This document shows, piece by piece, positions 45,836 through 52,782 of a stretch of DNA of 52,782 nucleotides; within the stretch, counting starts at the first letter, position 1; each line of letters begins with the position of its first letter. The DNA is taken from contig CANRZB010000022.1 of the NCBI GenBank assembly GCA_947644195.1, positions 1-52,782 of the forward strand, written 5' to 3'. The stretch comes from an uncultured Clostridium sp. (lineage in GTDB: Bacteria; Bacillota; Clostridia; Lachnospirales; Lachnospiraceae). A model generated the notes under the pieces. The model was given only the letters and a program-made list of their open reading frames with translations, was not told where the DNA came from and ran no database searches. Both the position numbers and the translations under genes were made by a program.

Positions 45836-45970
45836 AGGTAACGGTGTTGCTTTACAATCGTATTATTTAAAAAATGGAAATTATAATACTCCTTTTTCAT
45901 TCCATAGTGACATTATATGATAAAGAGTAATGCAAGACACTTTAAAAGGCAAGAAAGAGAGGTAATGATT

Positions 45971-48900
45971 ATGGGTTTACAATGGAAAAAGATGGTGGCG
46001 TTGGCTACCGCGTCCTGCCTGATGATTGTTTCTATGCCGGACAATTCGGGATTAACAGTTCGTCAGGCGCAGGCTGCAAAGGCGGCGGGATTGGATGGCA
46101 ATGTGGTACGGCAGGAGAAGGAATCGAGAAAGAAACCGAATGCACTGCGGGGAGTAGAGCCAGGCGTCGTTAGTCCCAGTGTAGTTTTCTCTAAGGGAAG
46201 CGGTACTTATCCTGAGGCATTTGATCTGGAATTGACCTGTGATACGGCAACCGCTATTTATTATACGACCGATGGCAGTGATCCTTCCGATCCGGCCAAT
46301 GCGTCCAGACAACAGTATGCTCCGGGGAGTATCCATGTTGCTGACCGCGAGGGAGATACTAATGTTTTATCAGCGATAGATCCCATTTTGTTTGATGCGA
46401 CCAATGTAAAGGCCAGTGCTGACGGAAAGAGTTTTGAAAGTACCGTTGAAAAGCCGGCAGATGATGATGTGGACAAGTGTACGGTCATTAAAGCAGCGGC
46501 ACAATTTGCAGATGGCACCTGTTCTGCGGTGACGACAAATACCTATTTCATTGGTGAAATGGCAGATCATATTGATGGAATCCGCCAGAGCTGTGAGGCG
46601 GCTGGAATGGATTTGTCCGTTATGTCAATCAGTATGGATGCCGATGATTTATTTGATTCCAAAAAAGGGATTTATGTAAAAGGAGATGTCTTTAACCAGG
46701 CATTGGAGAAATATTTTGCAGATGGCGGAAGTATTGGCTGGAGTGCATCAGACACCTGCCGCGGCATGGATGCAAATTACAAGCAAAAGGGCAAGGAGTG
46801 GGAGCGAAAGACTCATATTGACTATTTCGAAAGTGACGGTACCAACACGAGCTGTAAGCTGCAGCAGGATTGTGGGATCCGTATTCAGGGGAATTACTCC
46901 CGTTCCGATTATCAGAAGAGTTTCCGGCTTTATGCGAGAGCAGATTATGGTGAGAAGAACTTTAAATATGGATTTTGGAATCAGGCGAAGGATGATAGCG
47001 GCAATGTAATTGAAAAATATAAAAAGATTGTTTTAAGAAATGGTGGAAACTGTGCCTTTACAACCAAGTTTGCAGATTCCTATTGGCAGTCTTTGATGGA
47101 AGGTATTGATTGTGATAAGCAGTCTGCCAGACCATGTGTGGTATATCTCAATGGAGAATACTGGGGCGTTTATGTTTTGCAGGATGATTATTGCGGCGCT
47201 TATTTTGAAAATAAGCACGGTGTAGACAAAGACAGTGTCATTATTTACAAAGGTGATGCGGAAGCAAACCGGGTTTTGGGTTATAAGTTAGACGAAGGGG
47301 AACTGCCGGAAGGAGTTACCAACGAGGATTACTATTTCCAGGATATAGAGAATTTCATGAGAGAACATAATGATTTGTCAAACCCGGCAGATTATGAAGC
47401 GTTTTGCCGGTTGGTTGATGCAGATTCTGCTTTAGATTATTTTGCGACACAGGTATGGATCAATAATAAGTGGGATTGGCCGGGGAAGAACTGGTCTATG
47501 TGGAAATCTACGATGAATGATCCGACCAACCCTTATGCGGATGGTAAATGGCGTTTCCTGATGTACGACGTGGAATTTGGAGGAATCAGTGGAAGGGACG
47601 ATGCCCGTGCCAACACGGTTGCAAATTCTAAACTGTTGCTAACTGGTACAGCAGATAAGGAAGAGGATACCAACTGGGATAAGCCAAATGTGCGTTGCTT
47701 TGCGCTGTTAATGACGAACCCAGGATTCCGGGAGAAATTCAATGCCCGTCTGACCAGTTTTTCAGATACCATGTTTGAACGTTCCCATATTCTGGAAAGA
47801 GCGAACCAGTTCCGGGATGTTTATCAGCCGATTCTGGATCAGTTCTTCAATCGTTTCCCAACTTTATGGAACGGTACAAAGAAGACCGCAGATATGGTTA
47901 TCAATGGAAACGGAGGCGATACCTATGGTACCTGGAAAAATATAGTTGCTTTTGCAGAGAAACGGGCGGGTAATATCAGTAAGATAACGACTTATATTAA
48001 TAAAGAGTATCCAGATGTGCCAACACCGCCAGCGACTGAGGAACCGACGGCAACACCGCCAACGGCAACGTCTCCGGCTGCACCGACAGGAACACCAATT
48101 CCATCCGCCACACCACCAGCGGCAAATCAGAATAAAGGACCGATTGTGACTACGCTCAGCGATGGGGCGAAAAAGATTGTAACGTTAGATGCAAATGGCA
48201 AAACGGTTTCTACCAAATATCAGATTAAGGGTGTGACGTATCTGTCAAAAGCAGGGAATACCCTCGCATTTAGTGTGGATAATAAAAAATCTTTGAAGAA
48301 GAAAACTTCTTATGTCATTCAGGATGAAGTGGTTGCCGGCGGAAACCGGTTTCAGGTTACGGAGATTGAAGCGGGCGCTTTTCAGGGTCTGACGAAGCTG
48401 AAATCTGTGACGATCGGGGTATATGTGAAAACGATTGGTAAGAATGCGTTCCGAGGTTGCAAAAAGCTGAAGAAAATAACATTCCTGGGCAAGAAAGTGA
48501 AGAAGATTGGTAAGAATGCGTTCTCTGGAATTGCGAAAAAGGCAAAAATGATTTGTCAGAAATCTAAGAGAAAAGCATATCAGAAGCTGATAAAAAAGAG
48601 CGGGGTAAACTATAAGAAGACGAAGATTAAGGTTACCAGCGCTAACATTAAGGTTAAAAAAGGAGATGCAAATGCGTCTGCTGGAAGTAAAAATAGCAGT
48701 GGAGATGTAAAAAAAAAATTAATTAATCCTAGTGGAGAGAAAGAAACAACAAAATCAGCCGACTCCGGAATCCGGAAGTCGGCTGATTCTGCTGTTATTT
48801 CTATGTCTTCTCTGAGAACAGAGGCTGGCAGTTTTTTAGATGCTGTGGCTGGAACGACCGTGACGATCAGTTCTGCAGAAGAGCTAAAAATGTTGAGTGA

Positions 48901-51541
48901 ATATACTAAGGCAGAACATAAAACAGAAAGTGTAATCTTTAAGCAAACGGCAGAAATTGATGCAACCGGAGTTCTTATGGAACCGATTGGGGTACGTTAT
49001 TGCAGAAAAGTAGAAGTAGAGGACGGTGATGAGGATTATTTCGATTATATTTATGAGGATAAGCCGTTTTGTGGAACGTATGACGGCGGTGAGTATGCGG
49101 TTAAAAATCTTACAGTATCGGTCAAGGGAAGCGATATAGATACTTATTATCTTGCTATGTTTGGTGTAACGGAATCTGCAGTATTACAGAATATCGTATT
49201 GGATTCTATTGCATTTGTAGATGCAGATACACAGGAAGCGTTTGTGTCAACGGACCAGACTTATATTACGATGGCAGGCATTGTAGCTGAGATGGTTGAG
49301 GGTACTATTACTGACTGTACCAATCGTGCAAATTTGACTGCTGCCGGGAATGTGGTCAGGTTGGCAGGTGTTGCGGGGGTTGTTCATTCTGATGTCATAG
49401 AAAACTGTCATAATATTGGAAAGATGACGGCACAGAATTTGTATCAAGAAGCAACATATCAAGGAAATGTGAAAGTTGGTGGAGTATGTTATTATGCATC
49501 AAATATTATAAGAGACTGTACAAACAAAGGAGAAATATACAGTGATGGTACGGCAGCCGGAATTGTTGATGATGCGGAGGATATGGTATCTAATTGTAAC
49601 AATATGGCTTCTGTAACAGGAAAACATAGCGCTGCAGGGATTGTAAATGAGATTTTAAACGATTATCATCTAACAAAATGTCTCAATACGGGCAAGATCC
49701 AAAGCGATGGCACAGCAGGAGGGATCGTAGTCTATTTAAATGGTAGCGTTTACAATTCAGAAAATACCGGAGAAGTTCAGGGAAAAAATGTTGCAGGTGG
49801 AATTGTGGGAATGTCGGTGAACAGAAGTAGGATATCTGGAGTGAAGAATCAAGGAAACATTACCGGAAAGAAAGTTGCAGGAGGAATCATAGGTGCTGTA
49901 GAAGGACAGGAAATTAGCAATGCGCAAAATCTCGGAAATGTGAGCGCAGATCTGGCGGCGGGTGGTATTGCTGGTTTTTCTGTAGGAATTGGCTTGGGAA
50001 ATCTGTGGAACTACGGAAAAATATCCGGGGTATCCCAGGTCGGTGGAATCATTGGCAGCTCCGATCCGAATTTGCAGATGGATGAAGATGTTATTTATTC
50101 ATCAGACGAAAAGAGAAATCGGTTTTTTCATTGTATTCATAAGGGAATATTGTCGGGTGGAACGGAAATGGGTGCGATGATTGGAAAATCCGGGGCAGGG
50201 GACCAGATTAACGATTGTTTTTATCTGGAAGGAATGGAGTATCCAGCATCAGGATCTGATCAAGCTCTCGCAGCACAGGCCGTTCCGAAAGCTACCTTGG
50301 AACAGCAGAGTTTTCTTGATGAATTAAATCAGTATCGGGATGCTGGTTCGGAGTTGGCATTATTGCCGATGAAATATGATGCAGATAAGAACATTGTGTG
50401 GGAGGCTAAGATATTTTTATATATAGATTGTAATAATGAAGTGGAGGATGATTCGGATAAATACAAAACATTAAAAGATAAGTTCATTGTCAGAAATACA
50501 GAGACAAATGAGGAAGTGCCTCTGGAGGGGAATGGGCAGTGCTTGGCTATAAATGCGGAGAAGGGTATTTGTTATTCGGTTGATTATCGGGATTTTTATG
50601 GCGCAGAAGATCTTTTGTATGAAGACCTGAGCCTGCAAGAGGGGGAAGTGATCTTGGTTCAGGAGCAATATGTTGGCTCTCTATGTTATTATACGGATGC
50701 AGAGAAGCTGACAGATTGGAAGGGAGATCCTTATTACAAATCTTCGGATTTATATCAGGTTATATTTTATCTGGATTTAGATGAGTTTGATAAGACCATG
50801 CCAGAAGATCCCAAGAAGCCTGGTTATGAATTTGGAGGCTGGTATTCTGATCCGGGGGTTGTCAGGGAAGAATATTATGAACAGTCCAAGGAGAAATCTA
50901 TCAAGGAGTTTCAGGAAGCGGAAAAAATGTATCATGAACAGTGGGTAGAAGATAAAGAAGATTTAATTAATGATTATAAAAATGAGGAAGAATATATTCG
51001 TGAATCACTGACCAATCATTATGGTGTAGCTACTTTAGAACAGTATATAGAGACCTATGATACGGTTTATGACAGTTATTTTCTTGTTTCAGATTTAGAT
51101 GATTTATATCTAAATGGTTACAAGTTTAGCTATAATCTTTTCCCAAAGTGGACAAAAAAGAAAGAAGCCAAGCCGGAGCAACCAGGGGCACCTGATCCAA
51201 AGCCAGCAGAAATACCAAAAGTACAAATTACACCAACACAACCGCCGATTGATCCATCCCGGTATCAGGATAAAGTTGGAAATTATGTTCAGGAAAAAGG
51301 ACTGATTTATCAGGTCAATCGTAAAAAGAAAACAGCTTCTTTAGTAGGTGTGACCAGCAGGTCGATTTCTAAAGCAACCTTGGTAGCGAAGGTATCGACC
51401 GGAGGCAAAACATACAAAGTAACCTCTGTTTCCAAGAAAGCTTTTCAAGGCTGTGTATGGCTGAAAACAATCAAGGCAAAAGGAAAGGGTCTCAAGAAAT
51501 TGAGAAAGAAAGCATTAAAATTACTGCCAAAGAAAAAATAG
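45971..51541 (+). CDS. Giant surface protein: CotH, BspA, GLUG, B-repeat
   Basis: About 1,856 residues from the ATG at 45971 (AGAGAGG nine bases upstream). Domains in order: signal peptide (to about 37); CHB_HEX_C-type beta domain (about 60-150; AIYYTTDGSDPSDP); CotH protein-kinase-like domain (about 200-650; CGIRIQGNYSRSDYQKSFRL, LNGEYWGVYVLQDDY, FLMYDVEFGG); Thr/Pro linker (about 680-715); BspA-type LRR_5 and Lys-rich tail (about 780-915); an A10 joint; GLUG repeats (about 1070-1375; repeated AAGGI/VAGGIVG cores); an InlB-like B-repeat (about 1595-1625; GYEFGGWYSDPG); and a second BspA-like Lys-rich anchor (about 1775-1856). CotH domains phosphorylate secreted or spore-coat proteins. The Lys-rich ends probably bind the wall electrostatically, as there is no LPxTG. 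Confidence 0.9.
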   Translation: MGLQWKKMVALATASCLMIVSMPDNSGLTVRQAQAAKAAGLDGNVVRQEKESRKKPNALRGVEPGVVSPSVVFSKGSGTYPEAFDLELTCDTATAIYYTTDGSDPSDPANASRQQYAPGSIHVADREGDTNVLSAIDPILFDATNVKASADGKSFESTVEKPADDDVDKCTVIKAAAQFADGTCSAVTTNTYFIGEMADHIDGIRQSCEAAGMDLSVMSISMDADDLFDSKKGIYVKGDVFNQALEKYFADGGSIGWSASDTCRGMDANYKQKGKEWERKTHIDYFESDGTNTSCKLQQDCGIRIQGNYSRSDYQKSFRLYARADYGEKNFKYGFWNQAKDDSGNVIEKYKKIVLRNGGNCAFTTKFADSYWQSLMEGIDCDKQSARPCVVYLNGEYWGVYVLQDDYCGAYFENKHGVDKDSVIIYKGDAEANRVLGYKLDEGELPEGVTNEDYYFQDIENFMREHNDLSNPADYEAFCRLVDADSALDYFATQVWINNKWDWPGKNWSMWKSTMNDPTNPYADGKWRFLMYDVEFGGISGRDDARANTVANSKLLLTGTADKEEDTNWDKPNVRCFALLMTNPGFREKFNARLTSFSDTMFERSHILERANQFRDVYQPILDQFFNRFPTLWNGTKKTADMVINGNGGDTYGTWKNIVAFAEKRAGNISKITTYINKEYPDVPTPPATEEPTATPPTATSPAAPTGTPIPSATPPAANQNKGPIVTTLSDGAKKIVTLDANGKTVSTKYQIKGVTYLSKAGNTLAFSVDNKKSLKKKTSYVIQDEVVAGGNRFQVTEIEAGAFQGLTKLKSVTIGVYVKTIGKNAFRGCKKLKKITFLGKKVKKIGKNAFSGIAKKAKMICQKSKRKAYQKLIKKSGVNYKKTKIKVTSANIKVKKGDANASAGSKNSSGDVKKKLINPSGEKETTKSADSGIRKSADSAVISMSSLRTEAGSFLDAVAGTTVTISSAEELKMLSEYTKAEHKTESVIFKQTAEIDATGVLMEPIGVRYCRKVEVEDGDEDYFDYIYEDKPFCGTYDGGEYAVKNLTVSVKGSDIDTYYLAMFGVTESAVLQNIVLDSIAFVDADTQEAFVSTDQTYITMAGIVAEMVEGTITDCTNRANLTAAGNVVRLAGVAGVVHSDVIENCHNIGKMTAQNLYQEATYQGNVKVGGVCYYASNIIRDCTNKGEIYSDGTAAGIVDDAEDMVSNCNNMASVTGKHSAAGIVNEILNDYHLTKCLNTGKIQSDGTAGGIVVYLNGSVYNSENTGEVQGKNVAGGIVGMSVNRSRISGVKNQGNITGKKVAGGIIGAVEGQEISNAQNLGNVSADLAAGGIAGFSVGIGLGNLWNYGKISGVSQVGGIIGSSDPNLQMDEDVIYSSDEKRNRFFHCIHKGILSGGTEMGAMIGKSGAGDQINDCFYLEGMEYPASGSDQALAAQAVPKATLEQQSFLDELNQYRDAGSELALLPMKYDADKNIVWEAKIFLYIDCNNEVEDDSDKYKTLKDKFIVRNTETNEEVPLEGNGQCLAINAEKGICYSVDYRDFYGAEDLLYEDLSLQEGEVILVQEQYVGSLCYYTDAEKLTDWKGDPYYKSSDLYQVIFYLDLDEFDKTMPEDPKKPGYEFGGWYSDPGVVREEYYEQSKEKSIKEFQEAEKMYHEQWVEDKEDLINDYKNEEEYIRESLTNHYGVATLEQYIETYDTVYDSYFLVSDLDDLYLNGYKFSYNLFPKWTKKKEAKPEQPGAPDPKPAEIPKVQITPTQPPIDPSRYQDKVGNYVQEKGLIYQVNRKKKTASLVGVTSRSISKATLVAKVSTGGKTYKVTSVSKKAFQGCVWLKTIKAKGKGLKKLRKKALKLLPKKK
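48709..48718 (+). repeat. A10 slippage tract inside the CotH fusion gene
   Basis: Ten As encode the three lysines after Val-913. One A fewer gives TAA directly after; one A more gives TAA two codons later. Both off-frames are therefore closed by TTAATTAA at 48719-48726. Confidence 0.85.
48753..48788 (+). repeat. Terminator-like palindrome inside the coding sequence
   Basis: AATCAGCCGACT (48753-48764) pairs exactly with AGTCGGCTGATT (48777-48788); inside it CCGGA and TCCGG pair around one base. In frame it encodes the repeated motif KSADS-GIR-KSADS. The downstream tract TTCTGCTGTTATTTCT is a weak T run. Confidence 0.8.
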
Positions 51542-51568
51542 GTATGAAGCAGTTGTTGCAAAATAAAT

Positions 51569-51605
51569 GGACAGGGCGTTGCAAAATCAGAGCAACGTCC
51601 TGTCC
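51569..51605. terminator. Bidirectional terminator
   Basis: GGACAGGGCGTTGC (51569-51582) pairs with GCAACGTCCTGTCC (51592-51605), one mismatch, between the convergent surface-protein and MraY-like genes. Confidence 0.85.
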
Positions 51606-51612
51606 GTTGTAT

Positions 51613-52569
51613 TTAGAAGGAAGCCAATATCATGTAGCCAATGACAGCAAACAGAAATTGAATGATAGTAAAGCGGAATACGACCTGGGTATCGGACCAA
51701 TCTTTGTTTTTCCGCACGTGATCATGAATCGGTGTCAAGGTTTTCTTAAGAATATGGATCTTGAGAAAACGCAGCAGGAATACCTTAACCAGACCTAAAC
51801 CGCCGTCGATAATCAGCATCAGTGCCAGAATGACAAACATCAACGGGTGTCCCGTTTTCATTGCAAGGATAGCGATAAAGAATCCCAAGGCGCGTGAGCC
51901 GGCATCTCCCATCAGCATACTGCTTGGCTTGGAGTTGAAACAAAGGTAAGCTAGTAAAGTAGCAACGAATAACAGGGAGGCGATCACATAATTACCCAAT
52001 TGCAGAGGGAACAATACCGCAAAGGAAGCGATGACAACACAGCACAGACTTCCGCATAATCCGTCGACACCGTCGGAACAATTGGTTACGTTAATGGATA
52101 CCCAGAGCAAAACAATGGCAAGAATAAAATAAACTGGATAGGGAAGATTGATCGTGGCAGGCCCAATATGTAATTCGGAAGTGTTAAAATTTAGAAAGGT
52201 TACCACCGTCATGATAGACAATACCAGGTCGATGGCTCCCTTTTTGTAATCACTCCACGGTGTCTCGGCAGCGTCATCCAGATATCCGCTTAACATGATG
52301 GCGAATAGCAGGATACAGTAGATAATGTATTCCCGCGTCAATGGCATAAAGAGCAGACAACTGATGATAAAGCTGGTGACAAAGGTCAGACCAACGCCGC
52401 GGGTTTTTCCTTTGGATAGAGCACCATTCACAGCGAATTCCCGACCCTGGTCTTTTGGTAAAAATGGGAACGGAAATTTCAATCCTAGGAAGGTTAGGAG
52501 AAAGGCTGCTAAAACGCCTGCCATAGCGATTTGGTTTGGATTCAAATACTCTTTCAATATGTTATACAT
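51613..52569 (-). CDS. MraY-family glycosyl-1-phosphate transferase
   Basis: About 318 residues from the ATG at 52569 (GAGGG just upstream; the first in-frame ATG at 52581 has no site). About ten helices with the family's key residues: SGYLDDAAE (Asp pair), NCSDGVDGL, LMGDAGSRALGF and PIHDHVRKNKDWSDTQVVFRF. These enzymes attach a sugar-1-phosphate to undecaprenyl phosphate. The HDH in place of the MraY HHH and the absence of dcw neighbours suggest a paralogue; WecA/TagO-like function is less likely given the MraY-type C-terminal motif. Confidence 0.9.
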   Translation of the reverse strand: MYNILKEYLNPNQIAMAGVLAAFLLTFLGLKFPFPFLPKDQGREFAVNGALSKGKTRGVGLTFVTSFIISCLLFMPLTREYIIYCILLFAIMLSGYLDDAAETPWSDYKKGAIDLVLSIMTVVTFLNFNTSELHIGPATINLPYPVYFILAIVLLWVSINVTNCSDGVDGLCGSLCCVVIASFAVLFPLQLGNYVIASLLFVATLLAYLCFNSKPSSMLMGDAGSRALGFFIAILAMKTGHPLMFVILALMLIIDGGLGLVKVFLLRFLKIHILKKTLTPIHDHVRKNKDWSDTQVVFRFTIIQFLFAVIGYMILASF

Positions 52570-52782
52570 AGATTCCCTCATTTCTATCGTATGATACTAT
52601 GCTGGTAATACAACGAAAAATAAAAAATCCGGAATCGTTGTACAAAAAAGACATTTCCAGCATTGTGTACGAGATTTACTATTTCCTAATATACCATGGG
52701 GAATGGCAGAAATCAACCAGACAATCCTTTTGACTTTCCCCATTTTTTGAAATCCAATCATCCAAAAGCCTCTATACCAAAG
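52570..52782. other. Right-edge non-coding stretch
   Basis: No supported gene. A 48-codon open frame on the minus strand (52597-52743) starts MGKVK but has no convincing ribosome site. It contains the inverted copy of the 20-base element also found at 36-55. Confidence 0.4.

Noticed and set aside
49480-50060. Repeated GGIVG-type sequence as a DNA repeat or CRISPR
   Set aside because: It is the GLUG protein repeat; bases differ between copies.

Overview
The window reads as chromosomal DNA of a Gram-positive, low-to-mid GC Clostridia, most likely a fibre-degrading gut Lachnospiraceae. Evidence: strong AGGAGG ribosome sites, AddAB instead of RecBCD, a GerA germinant-receptor protein with a sigma-G-like promoter, DUF624/YesL and YesM-type genes beside an ATPase-less sugar ABC transporter, Lys-rich Ig/BspA-like wall-binding domains, and a large secreted GH5 cellulase. 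I see no rRNA, tRNA, CRISPR array, insertion sequence or prophage.

Layout. 1-1,000: a decayed Rpn-type nuclease remnant and a long leader with a near-consensus promoter. 1.0-5.0 kb: two unknown acidic lipoproteins. 5.2-13.7 kb: a carbohydrate sensing and uptake block: Ig-like protein, YesM-type histidine kinase without a response regulator, membrane-anchored surface protein, two CUT1-type permeases (the first with an unusual N-terminal membrane extension), solute-binding lipoprotein, YesL-like protein. 14.0-21.9 kb: a small membrane protein and addB-addA for double-strand break repair. 21.9-25.7 kb: AraC-type regulator divergent from a GH5 endoglucanase. 25.8-33.3 kb: a PD-(D/E)XK-like protein, GerA protein, chemoreceptor, TatD nuclease, acyltransferase and RsmA.

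33.3-39.0 kb is the most distinctive part: an AT-rich island with a LytTR response regulator facing a secreted protein (CBM2-like domain plus a hydrophobic C-terminal segment), a small membrane protein and a three-gene FtsX/MacB-like ABC transporter. A possible 25-residue cationic peptide gene and paired direct repeats lie in the regulator-target intergenic region. I propose it as a regulated secreted-effector or peptide system; this is inference.

39.0-45.3 kb: PAP2 phosphatase, AraC regulator with a DUF5662 protein, and a heterodimeric ABC exporter with one degenerate ATP site. 45.5-51.5 kb: a frameshifted Fn3-type remnant and a giant CotH/BspA/GLUG surface protein joined at an A10 tract flanked by immediate off-frame stops and a terminator-like palindrome. 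The window ends with an MraY-family transferase. Most genes have starts further downstream than the longest open frame; I chose starts by ribosome-binding site and family N-terminus.
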